Positions 8,015 through 16,350 of a stretch of 64,000 nucleotides of DNA are shown here, piece after piece. The DNA is taken from NCBI GenBank assembly GCA_023428755.1, contig JAEYWX010000015.1, positions 252,749-316,748 of the forward strand, read 5' to 3'. Each line of letters opens with the position of its first letter. The stretch's first letter is position 1. This DNA comes from Bacteroidota bacterium. GTDB taxonomy: Bacteria > Bacteroidota > Bacteroidia > Chitinophagales > Chitinophagaceae. A program made the translations under genes and the position numbers. The notes beneath the pieces are model-generated. The model made no database searches, was not told the origin of the DNA, and saw only the letters and a list, made by a program, of their open reading frames with translations.

Positions 8015-10840
8015 GTGAAATATTTTATTTTTCTGCTCCTTTCCATCAGCACCTCTGTATGTATTGCTCAGCAAACCTACTGGCAGCAACAGGTTAACTT
8101 CAAAATTGATGTAACGCTCAACGACCGTGAGCATACCCTTGATGGCTTTGCTAAAATTGAATACAGCAACCGCTCTCCCGACAGTTTACATTTTATCTGG
8201 TTTCATGTGTGGCCCAACGCCTACCGAACTGATCGTACTGCGTTCAGTGATCAGTTACTGGAAAACGGCCGCACCGATTTTTATTTTTCCAATGCAGAAG
8301 ACCGTGGCTATATCAACCGGCTCGACTTTCGTGTTAATGCGCAGCGTGCCGACATCGAAGACCATCCGCAACACATCGATATTATTAAAGTTATTTTACC
8401 ACAGCCGCTTGCACCGGGTGCTACCATAGAACTGTCCACTCCGTTTCATGTGCAGTTACCCAAAAACTTTTCAAGAGGTGGACATGTGGGGCAATCCTAT
8501 CAAATTACACAATGGTTTCCAAAGCCGGCAGTGTACGATCAGTTTGGCTGGCATCCCATGCCTTATTTAGACCAAGGTGAGTTTTACAGTGAGTTTGGTA
8601 ATTATGAAGTGAAGATCACCGTCCCCAAAAGCTATGTTGTGTTGAGTACCGGTAATTTACAAAACAAAGAAGAACAACAATGGCTGAAAGACCGGGCTGC
8701 CAACTATACGCCGCAACCTGTAAAACAGCAACCCAAAAAAACAACTGCAAAGAAACCGGTAAACGTTCCCGTTACCACGGAAGAAACCAAAACACTTTTA
8801 TTTACACAAACCAATGTACATGACTTTGCCTGGTTTGCTGACAAAACATACATGGTGCTGCACGATACCATTCAGCTTGGCAATGGCCGTGTAATTGATG
8901 CATACGCCGCATTCCCACCTTCCGCTAAAGCTCTTTGGAAAAATAGCATACAAATGATAAAAGATGCTGTGCATTTCAGAAGCAATGCTATTGGTGAATA
9001 TCCTTACAATACTGTTGCAGCTGTTGAAGCAGAGATGGGTTTTACAGGCGGCATGGAATACCCATGCATTACAGCTATTACCCGCATGCCGAATGAAGGA
9101 GCATTGGAAAGTGTAATTGAACACGAAGTTGGTCACAATTGGTTCCAGGGAATGCTGGCAAACAATGAGCAACGTTACCCCTGGTTTGACGAAGGGATCA
9201 ATTCGTATTATGACAAACGATTTGATAAAGAAGTAAGTCGCTACAGACGTACTTCAACTAAAAAACAATTGTTTGATCTGAATTTTGATGAAGCGTTGTT
9301 TTTAAGAAGCTTTGAACGCATCAGACGTGATCAGCCATTAAGTACAAGTTCTGATTCCTTGACAGACGCTAACTATTCCTTGATCGCTTATGAAAAAGGT
9401 GCACAGTTTATGCAGTTACTGGAACAACAGTTGGGCAGAGCTGGAATGGACGAAGCCATGCAACAATACTTTCAGCAATGGAAAGGGAAACACCCTTATC
9501 CCTCAGATCTGAAACAGGTATTGGAAAAAGTAAGTGGTAAAAATCTCGATGCCACATTTGCTTTGCTTCATCAAAAAGGACAGCTTGTGCCAGAGCAAAA
9601 AAAGAAACTCCGGATTTCTCCATTCGTTGGCACAAACGATGCAACAACTAATTCTGTGATTGTTTCACCAATTGCTGGCTTTAATTTATACGATGGGTTT
9701 ATGATCGGCGGTGCAATTCATAACTATACACTGGCGCCAACAAAATTTCAGTTTATTGCTGCACCAATGTATGCTTCCAAAAGCAAACAATTGAGCGGGC
9801 TGGCACGAATGAGTTATACCTTTTATCCGCAACGTACTTTTCAGCAGATAACACTTGCTGTAAATGCATTGAAATTTTCAACCAACGATTTTACAGATAC
9901 GGCCAATCAGAAATATATTCTTGGTGTGCGAAAAATTTCACCTTCCTTAAAACTTGTATTCAAGGAAATAAATCCCCGCAGTACGAGGGAACGTTTCATC
10001 CAATGGAAAACATTTTTACTTGATGAAGATGATCTGCGTTTCAGAAGCGATACATTTCCAAACGGAAACCGCTTTACAGAAATCACAAAACTGAAAGCCA
10101 GCCGCTACCTCAATCAATTACGTTTTGTAATACAGGATACAAGGGCACTGTATCCCTATCGTGGTGAATTGATGGCAGAACAGGCACAGGATTTTTTACG
10201 CCTTGCATTTACCGGCAACTACTATTTTAATTACAATGAAAAATTAGGTGCCAACATAAGAGTGTTTGCAGGAAAATTTATTTATCTCGGTGAAAAAACA
10301 ATCACCAAACAATTCAGAAATGATCCGTATCACCTGAATTTATCAGCACCAAAAGGATATGAAGATTACACGTACAGCAATTACTTCATTGGACGGAATG
10401 AATTTGAGGGCTTTGCCAGTCAGCAGATGATGATGCGTGATGGCGGCTTTAAAGTTCGCACCGATCTTTTGGCAAACAAAGTGGGCAAAACAGATGATTG
10501 GTTAATGGCCATTAATATTTCAAGCGATATCCCAGACCAGATCAATCTCCTGAATATTTTACCGGTGAAGATTCCCTTGAAAGTATATCTTGATCTTGGT
10601 ACGTATGCCGAAGCATGGAGACCCAATGCCGAAGGAAGCAAAGTACTGTACAATGCAGGTTTGCAACTTTCGTTACTCAAAAACACGATCAACATTTATG
10701 CACCGCTGCTATACAGCCGTGTGTATCGTGATTATTTTGAATCAACGATCCCTGAAAAACGTTTTCTGAAAAACATCAGCTTTACAATTGACATTCAAAA
10801 TTTGAGCTTTAAGAAAATTGACCGTCGTTTTATCTTCTGA
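8015..10840 (+). CDS. M1 family metallopeptidase, long form
   Basis: A 941-residue paralogue of the preceding gene with a GTG start (8015) and a signal peptide (MKYFIFLLLSISTSVCIAQ). The M1 catalytic core carries HEVGHNW from residue 370, Glu in WFDEGINSY, and GGMEYP. A Pro/Lys/Thr-rich insert (about 230-260, with KQQPKKTTAKKP) is absent from the short paralogue. From about residue 540 to the end there is a beta-rich region with aromatic strands, resembling an outer-membrane barrel or a large beta domain, so the enzyme may be held at the outer membrane. Its TGA overlaps the ATG of the next gene, so translation is probably coupled. Confidence 0.9.
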   Translation: MKYFIFLLLSISTSVCIAQQTYWQQQVNFKIDVTLNDREHTLDGFAKIEYSNRSPDSLHFIWFHVWPNAYRTDRTAFSDQLLENGRTDFYFSNAEDRGYINRLDFRVNAQRADIEDHPQHIDIIKVILPQPLAPGATIELSTPFHVQLPKNFSRGGHVGQSYQITQWFPKPAVYDQFGWHPMPYLDQGEFYSEFGNYEVKITVPKSYVVLSTGNLQNKEEQQWLKDRAANYTPQPVKQQPKKTTAKKPVNVPVTTEETKTLLFTQTNVHDFAWFADKTYMVLHDTIQLGNGRVIDAYAAFPPSAKALWKNSIQMIKDAVHFRSNAIGEYPYNTVAAVEAEMGFTGGMEYPCITAITRMPNEGALESVIEHEVGHNWFQGMLANNEQRYPWFDEGINSYYDKRFDKEVSRYRRTSTKKQLFDLNFDEALFLRSFERIRRDQPLSTSSDSLTDANYSLIAYEKGAQFMQLLEQQLGRAGMDEAMQQYFQQWKGKHPYPSDLKQVLEKVSGKNLDATFALLHQKGQLVPEQKKKLRISPFVGTNDATTNSVIVSPIAGFNLYDGFMIGGAIHNYTLAPTKFQFIAAPMYASKSKQLSGLARMSYTFYPQRTFQQITLAVNALKFSTNDFTDTANQKYILGVRKISPSLKLVFKEINPRSTRERFIQWKTFLLDEDDLRFRSDTFPNGNRFTEITKLKASRYLNQLRFVIQDTRALYPYRGELMAEQAQDFLRLAFTGNYYFNYNEKLGANIRVFAGKFIYLGEKTITKQFRNDPYHLNLSAPKGYEDYTYSNYFIGRNEFEGFASQQMMMRDGGFKVRTDLLANKVGKTDDWLMAINISSDIPDQINLLNILPVKIPLKVYLDLGTYAEAWRPNAEGSKVLYNAGLQLSLLKNTINIYAPLLYSRVYRDYFESTIPEKRFLKNISFTIDIQNLSFKKIDRRFIF

Positions 10841-11757
10841 TGCATCAGATCAACTACATACCTCACGCAGAACTTGATAAACAAAAATGGGATGCCTGTA
10901 TTGAGCAATCAGGTAATGGATTGATTTACGCCTACTCCTGGTATCTCGATGCGATGTGTAATGACTGGGATGCATTGGTGATGAATGATTACGAAGCAGT
11001 GATGCCGCTTACCCACAATAAAAAATATGGAATCCACTATTTATATCAACCCTATTTCTGTGCCAGCCTTGGTGTATTTTCAAAGCAATCGTTAAGTGCA
11101 GTTTTGATCGAAGCCTTCCTGCACAAAATTCCAAAACGCTACAAGTACATTGATATTTACCTGAATCATCAAAACCTGTTTCCGATTCAAGGTTTCCCAA
11201 TGACAGAGCGTGTTAATTATACACTGTCATTGAACAGGCAATACAATGAAATTGCAAACGATTACCGAACCAACCTGAAGCGGAATATTAAAAAAGCCGA
11301 ACAAAGCGGATTGCTTGCAACAGAAGACATAGAACTTGATGAAATTCTTACGTTGGCGGGTGAAACCATGCAGCGTGTATCTTCCATCAGCAGCGACGAG
11401 TTACATCGGTTTCGGAATATTTATGCAGCTGCAAAAAAAAACAAACAGGCCGAACTGATCGGCATTTATTCTCCTTCGAATGAATTACTGGCATCGGCTG
11501 TATTTTTATTTTCACACAACCGCTGGTATTATATTTTGGTAGGCAATCATCCCAATGGAAAAACATTGGGTGCTTCGCATTATCTCATCGACCGTTTCAT
11601 CAACAAACATGCGGGAACAAATACAATCCTCGATTTTGAAGGAAGTGATATTCGCAATCTTGCATTTTTTTACAGCAGTTATGGCGCTGTTGAAGAGCGC
11701 TACCCTGTTTTGCGCATGAACCAGCTGCCGAAATTATTGAAGTGGCTGAAGAAATGA
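10840..11757 (+). CDS. GNAT/FemAB-like acyltransferase
   Basis: A 305-residue cytoplasmic protein resembling GNAT-fold transferases of the FemAB type (peptidoglycan bridge or aminoacyl transfer). Visible segments are YAYSWYLDAM near the N-terminus, a middle stretch DYRTNLKRNIKKAEQSGL typical of these enzymes, and a C-terminal ILDFEGSDIRNLAFFYSSYG segment that forms the end of the second GNAT-like fold. The start overlaps the previous stop by one base (TGATG arrangement). The acceptor cannot be read from the sequence. In many Bacteroidota such genes are annotated only as acetyltransferase. Confidence 0.75.
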   Translation: MHQINYIPHAELDKQKWDACIEQSGNGLIYAYSWYLDAMCNDWDALVMNDYEAVMPLTHNKKYGIHYLYQPYFCASLGVFSKQSLSAVLIEAFLHKIPKRYKYIDIYLNHQNLFPIQGFPMTERVNYTLSLNRQYNEIANDYRTNLKRNIKKAEQSGLLATEDIELDEILTLAGETMQRVSSISSDELHRFRNIYAAAKKNKQAELIGIYSPSNELLASAVFLFSHNRWYYILVGNHPNGKTLGASHYLIDRFINKHAGTNTILDFEGSDIRNLAFFYSSYGAVEERYPVLRMNQLPKLLKWLKK

Positions 11758-11840
11758 GTGATGATATATGAATGATGAGTGATCAGTAATGAGTCATGAG
11801 CGTTCTTTGACTTCGTTCATGATCAAAGGAAAGAAACTCA

Positions 11841-12506
11841 TCAGCCTTCCAGAATTTTCTCCGCAATCACTAAATCAATCGGATTGGTGATCTTAATATT
11901 TGTTTCATCGCCTTGTACCAATGTTACTTTTAATCCAAACGCCTCTACCACATTTGCTTCATCGGTAAACCATGGTTTGTAATCAATGGCAAAAGCAGGT
12001 AATAAAATTTTGCTGTGGAATGTTTGTGGAGTTTGTACCAGACGAAGCTTTGAACGGTCAACGGGATCGTTGCCTTCTTCAGTAATCATCCGCACACTGT
12101 CACGGCATTCGATAGCAGGCACTGCAGTTCCACTTTCTAAAGCGGTGGTATAACAACGTTGGATCAGCTCTTCTTTTACGAGGCAACGCACACCATCATG
12201 CACAAAAATAATTGACTCTTCTTCTACCAGCTTTAATCCGTTTTGTACAGAATGAAAACGTGTTTCACCGCCAACCGTCAACTGAATTCGTTGGGCGTCA
12301 AAAAAGCCATCTACAATTTCTTTACCCAGTTCCAGGTGTTCTTCCGGCAACACAATAATAATAGTACAGCCCGGCAATGCATTTAAAAACGCATTGATGG
12401 TATAGTAGAGTACCGGTTTATTTTTCAACAACAAGAATTGCTTCGGCAATACAGAACCCATTCGCTTACCGGCCCCGCCGGCCACAATTACAACATATGT
12501 TTGCAT
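11841..12506 (-). CDS. ispD: 2-C-methyl-D-erythritol 4-phosphate cytidylyltransferase
   Basis: A 221-residue enzyme of the MEP isoprenoid pathway that joins CTP and methylerythritol phosphate. The N-terminal nucleotide-binding signature is VVIVAGGAGKRMGSVLPKQF (about residues 5-24), followed by HDGVRCLVKEE and the C-terminal region TDEANVVEAFG and VQGDETNIKITNPIDL, all typical of IspD. Length is normal. It lies 24 bp downstream of the isoaspartyl peptidase gene in the same direction and may share its transcript. Another MEP gene, dxr, is at 41192-42358. Confidence 0.95.
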   Translation of the reverse strand: MQTYVVIVAGGAGKRMGSVLPKQFLLLKNKPVLYYTINAFLNALPGCTIIIVLPEEHLELGKEIVDGFFDAQRIQLTVGGETRFHSVQNGLKLVEEESIIFVHDGVRCLVKEELIQRCYTTALESGTAVPAIECRDSVRMITEEGNDPVDRSKLRLVQTPQTFHSKILLPAFAIDYKPWFTDEANVVEAFGLKVTLVQGDETNIKITNPIDLVIAEKILEG

Positions 12507-12530
12507 AGCAGCAAAGATAAGAGAGAGTTT

Positions 12531-13460
12531 TTACCTGTAAATAGCGATTTGCTTTTCGCCCTGATTGTTTTGCATGGCACGATACATGCCTTCGCTGTTA
12601 AAGATCATTGCAGTATTTCCATTTGCATCTACACCAATCATTCCACCTTCGCCCTGCAACTTTACTAATTTATCCAGTGTAACTTTTTCCATTGCCTGCT
12701 GCAGACTCATGCCTTTGTATTCCATAAGGCAACTTACATCGTATGCTGCAACCGCACGCAAAAACAATTCGCCATGTCCTGTACAGGAAATTGCACAGGT
12801 TTGATTATTGGCATATGTACCGGCACCTAGGACAGGTGTATCGCCAATACGATTGAAATTTTTATTCGTCATGCCGCCGGTACTTGTTGCAGCAGCCAGG
12901 TTACCGTTTGCATCGCAGGCAACGGCACCGACCGTTCCAAACTTTTTTTCGATTTGAATATTATGATCCAGTGAAGTAACATCTTCGTTCTTTACCATCT
13001 GCCATTGATCATAACGAAACTGCGAAAAGAAATATGCTTCCTCCTCGAGTTGCAGCTGGTGTTGCCTTGCAAAGTGCAATGCACCATCACCACACAACAT
13101 TACATGTTCACTTTTTTCCATGATCAGTTTTGCAAGCAGTACCGGATTCTTAACGCTGCTGACACCAGCCACTGCACCGGCATCCAATGTTTGTCCATCC
13201 ATAATAGCAGCATCCATTTCATGGCGTCCTGTTTTGGTAAACACCGATCCTCTGCCTGCATTAAAAAGAATACAATCTTCCAATGATACGACCGCTGCTG
13301 TTACTGCATCCAGGGCAGTTCCGCCCTTGCTGAGTATTTCGTATCCGCTATGCAATGCATCCTCCAGCCCTTTGTTGTAAGCCGCTTCCATTTCTGCTGT
13401 CAGATCTTTTCGCAGAATGGTACCCGCACCCCCATGAATCGCAATGGAAAATTTATTCAT
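12531..13460 (-). CDS. Isoaspartyl peptidase / L-asparaginase (Ntn hydrolase)
   Basis: A 309-residue member of the plant-type asparaginase (IaaA) family, which cleaves isoaspartyl dipeptides and asparagine after self-processing. It shows SIAIHGGAGTI at the N-terminus, the FNAGRGSVFT motif, and the GTVGAVACD segment whose Thr is the expected new N-terminal nucleophile after autocleavage. The substrate-site stretch STGGMTNK and GAGTYANN follow. There is no signal peptide, so it is probably cytoplasmic. Its start ATG is at 13460, with a 565-bp gene-poor stretch upstream. Confidence 0.92.
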   Translation of the reverse strand: MNKFSIAIHGGAGTILRKDLTAEMEAAYNKGLEDALHSGYEILSKGGTALDAVTAAVVSLEDCILFNAGRGSVFTKTGRHEMDAAIMDGQTLDAGAVAGVSSVKNPVLLAKLIMEKSEHVMLCGDGALHFARQHQLQLEEEAYFFSQFRYDQWQMVKNEDVTSLDHNIQIEKKFGTVGAVACDANGNLAAATSTGGMTNKNFNRIGDTPVLGAGTYANNQTCAISCTGHGELFLRAVAAYDVSCLMEYKGMSLQQAMEKVTLDKLVKLQGEGGMIGVDANGNTAMIFNSEGMYRAMQNNQGEKQIAIYR

Positions 13461-13692
13461 ATCACATTCTATCTAATAACTGTCAAAAATAAACAATAAT
13501 GAATAATCGAAACTTTCATAAAAAGAACAACGTTTCTTGAGAGCTTACATTCAAACGACAAATCATTTTAACACAAAAAAAAGTAAATATCGGATGACCG
13601 GCGGTTGTTACTAGGCTATAAAATATTTCTTTAACTGTTAACTATGATAAACATCTGGATTGAAAACATAACACTGAATAGATGTCTTTTTC

Positions 13693-13725
13693 AAAAAAAA
13701 AGCAACCTTTACAGGTTGCCTTTTA
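13693..13725. terminator. Hairpin terminator
   Basis: GCAACCT (13702-13708) pairs with AGGTTGC (13713-13719) around a 4-base loop. Runs of A on the left and T on the right allow termination in both directions. On the minus strand it could end the long sialoglycan operon. Confidence 0.7.
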
Positions 13726-13800
13726 ATAGTGGAAAACAGAGAACGAAATTTGAACCAACTAAAGGACGATTTTATATTATTAGCCGACCTAAATCTAAGC

Positions 13801-14025
13801 TTACACTGTCAACGAATGCCGATTCAATTCATCTTTCAACTGAAAAGCCTTCTTTAATTCTTTTCTAAGCGGCGTTATCACAAGTTCATGAAAAGCCGAA
13901 TTGATTGCCGGTAATTTCCTTAAACCATTCCAATTACTTATTATAATAGAATCATCAAAAATTCTTTTGTTGACAAGCTCAACCCACAAATTCCCATTTT
14001 TTACTGAACGGATTGCTGAAATGAA
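13801..14025 (-). pseudogene. Decayed protein fragment, unknown
   Basis: The frame continues in phase straight after the TAG of the GH20 gene (14026) and reads about 74 codons of good protein-like composition, including NLWVELVNKRIFDDSIII and a charged helical end (ITPLRKELKKAFQLKDEL), to a stop at 13801. It has no ATG; the best start is a TTG. I do not recognise the family. The likely reading is the tail of a gene whose front was lost, perhaps when the adjacent locus was inserted. Confidence 0.35.
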
Positions 14026-16329
14026 CTATTCTACTTCCAGTTCATCAGCAAAGGTCCATGCAGGTTTTCCTTCACCCGGATGGCCTTTCGGACATGCCTC
14101 TAATGTAAATGCTGTTACACGCACATAACGGGCATAGGTTGCTGCAAACTTTGCTGTGAAATCTTTGATAGTAAGCGCAAGTGTATTTACAGGTACATCA
14201 TTCTGCACGGTTGCTACTTCTGTGAATGTTTTTCCATCAACCGATACTTCAAACTTTACTGCTGTTGGCAAAAAGATCCAGTCACGGTAATGCTGCAAAC
14301 AACCCAGCGAAATACGGCTGATATTTTTTTCTGTACCTAAGTCAACCGTTGCAATTAGATTGTTTTTGTTGAAGCCATGCCAGAATTTGTTTACTGCAGA
14401 CTTACCTCTTACGCCATCGGTTAAGGAATTGATCCCATCGGCCATGTAAGAGCGTGAAGGTTGATACACATACTGCACGTTTGCGCCAACTGCTTTGTGC
14501 ATCACAAAACGTTGCTCAACGGGTTGCAGGTTCATGATCTTTCCATTCTGCATGGTGACAGCACGAATTGTTTGTGTACTTTCTACTGCAATTGGCTTTG
14601 TGTACACTGTACTTGAAATGGTTGGCACTGTACCATCGGTTGTATAAAGAATCGAAGCGGTTGGTACTTCCGAAAACAACGCTACTTCCAGTTTGCCATT
14701 TTTTGCAGCAGGTTTTATATCAACTGTAAAGTTGCCCGGCGAATAATGCAAACCTTTTGCATCAAATGCTTTGAAATGAAACTGCAAACGTCTGCTGAAA
14801 TCATTCCAGTTTTTTGTTGCAGCAGGTGACCATACTGTTTCTGCCAATGCCAACATACGTGGCAACACCATGTATTCAAGATGTTCGGCAGTAGAAATAT
14901 ATTCTGTCCACACATTGCCTTGCGCACCCAACACATATTTGTGTTGCTCTGCACTCAACTCTTTTGGTATCGGTTCATAATCGTACACTTTCTTTACGGT
15001 GTTAAAACCTCCGATCGCCAATGGCTCACCTTCCGGTCCTGCCTGGTAATGATCGAAGTAACAAGGCGAACCGGGTGTCATCACCACATCATGATGCATC
15101 TTTGCTGCTTCAATACCACCGGCTTCACCACGCCAGCTCATCACCGTCGCTTCAGGCGCTAATCCACCTTCCAGTATTTCATCCCAGCCAATCATTTTTC
15201 GTTTTTTGCTGACGATGAATTTCTCCATGCGTTTAATAAAATAACTCTGCAGTTCTTCTTCGTTCTTCAATCCTTCTTTTTTTATACGAGCCTGGCAACG
15301 TTCACATTTTTTCCATGGACCTTTATCCACTTCATCACCACCAATATGAATGTATGTTGAAGGAAACAAAGCGATCACTTCCGTTAACACATCCTGCAAA
15401 AACGAAAACACTTCTTCGTTACCTGCACAATAATTCGACGACATGTTGTTGTAGTTACCACCTGTTAACGGCAGCTGCGGCTGCTGTGTACAACTCAGTT
15501 GCGGATAAGCTGCAATGGCCGATGCCACATGCCCGGGCATTTCTATTTCAGGAACTACTGTTACGTTTCTTGCTTTGGCGTATGCAACAATTTCTTTTAC
15601 CTGCTCCTGCGTGTAGTAGCCACCGTAAGTTGCTGCTTCGCCGGGTTGTGCCTGCGGACGGCTGCCCCACACTTTATCATTCTGATCTACACGCCATGCA
15701 CCTGTTGATGTAAGGTTTGGATATTTTTTGATTTCAATACGCCAGCCCTGATCATCCACCAAATGCCAGTGAAACGTATTCATCTTGTACATCGCCATGA
15801 GGTTGATGTATTGTTTCACCACATCAGCTGAAAAGAAATGACGGCTCACATCCAAATGCATCCCCCTCCATTTAAAACGTGGCTCATCGTTTACCTGCAT
15901 ACAAGGAACCTGCAGCGCTGCATTGGTGCGCACCTGGGGCAATGTTTGCAGCACCGATTGAATGCCATAAAAAATTCCGGCATAGCTGCTTGCTTTTATC
16001 TGAATGAGTGACGGCGTAACCGTTAAGCTGTAGGCTTCGAGCTTGAATTCTGTTTGTGCAGCAAGAATGAATTCTACTTTTTTTGCCGCCGGTTTATTTT
16101 GCTGCAAGGCAATACCTGAAACATCTTTTACAGCGTTGAGGAAAAAATCAACTGCCGGTTTTAATGCAGCCTGCGAAGCATTGAACTGTACAGAAGTATT
16201 TTTATCGATGATAAAATTTCCTTCGTTCAGTTTTAATTCAACCGGCTGCGGAATAATAAATACCTGTTGCGCAAACATGGTTAACGGACAAGCAAGTAAC
16301 AGCAGGAACTTTATAAATTTTAAAGACAT
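14026..16329 (-). CDS. Beta-N-acetylhexosaminidase, GH20
   Basis: A 767-residue secreted enzyme that removes terminal GlcNAc or GalNAc from glycans. A signal peptide (LLLLACPLTMFAQ) is followed by the GH20b domain (about 25-150) and the GH20 barrel (about 155-500), with the catalytic pair D332-E333 in HIGGDE. Next comes a chitobiase-like segment (LYTTDGTVPT) and a C-terminal F5/8-type carbohydrate-binding domain (TVDLGTEKNISRISLG, about 640-767). I chose ATG 16329 over a TTG three codons earlier. It is the last gene of the sialoglycan operon, 21 bp after the SGNH-GH20 gene, and would act on the hexosamine exposed after sialic acid and galactose removal. Confidence 0.95.
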   Translation of the reverse strand: MSLKFIKFLLLLACPLTMFAQQVFIIPQPVELKLNEGNFIIDKNTSVQFNASQAALKPAVDFFLNAVKDVSGIALQQNKPAAKKVEFILAAQTEFKLEAYSLTVTPSLIQIKASSYAGIFYGIQSVLQTLPQVRTNAALQVPCMQVNDEPRFKWRGMHLDVSRHFFSADVVKQYINLMAMYKMNTFHWHLVDDQGWRIEIKKYPNLTSTGAWRVDQNDKVWGSRPQAQPGEAATYGGYYTQEQVKEIVAYAKARNVTVVPEIEMPGHVASAIAAYPQLSCTQQPQLPLTGGNYNNMSSNYCAGNEEVFSFLQDVLTEVIALFPSTYIHIGGDEVDKGPWKKCERCQARIKKEGLKNEEELQSYFIKRMEKFIVSKKRKMIGWDEILEGGLAPEATVMSWRGEAGGIEAAKMHHDVVMTPGSPCYFDHYQAGPEGEPLAIGGFNTVKKVYDYEPIPKELSAEQHKYVLGAQGNVWTEYISTAEHLEYMVLPRMLALAETVWSPAATKNWNDFSRRLQFHFKAFDAKGLHYSPGNFTVDIKPAAKNGKLEVALFSEVPTASILYTTDGTVPTISSTVYTKPIAVESTQTIRAVTMQNGKIMNLQPVEQRFVMHKAVGANVQYVYQPSRSYMADGINSLTDGVRGKSAVNKFWHGFNKNNLIATVDLGTEKNISRISLGCLQHYRDWIFLPTAVKFEVSVDGKTFTEVATVQNDVPVNTLALTIKDFTAKFAATYARYVRVTAFTLEACPKGHPGEGKPAWTFADELEVE

Positions 16330-16350
16330 AATCAATACGTGTTTATTTAT

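Larger units (their letters stand above)
13461..14025. other. Gene-poor region with terminator and gene remnant
   Basis: No intact gene is seen. The stretch holds the A/T-rich upstream region of the isoaspartyl peptidase gene, a hairpin terminator near 13702-13719, and a decayed coding fragment at 13801-14025. It lies just past the end of the sialoglycan operon. Confidence 0.6.

Noticed and set aside
13735..13800. A tRNA-like T-arm (GGTTCAAATTTCG on the minus strand)
   Set aside because: No matching acceptor, D or anticodon stems could be built, so it is not called as a tRNA or remnant.
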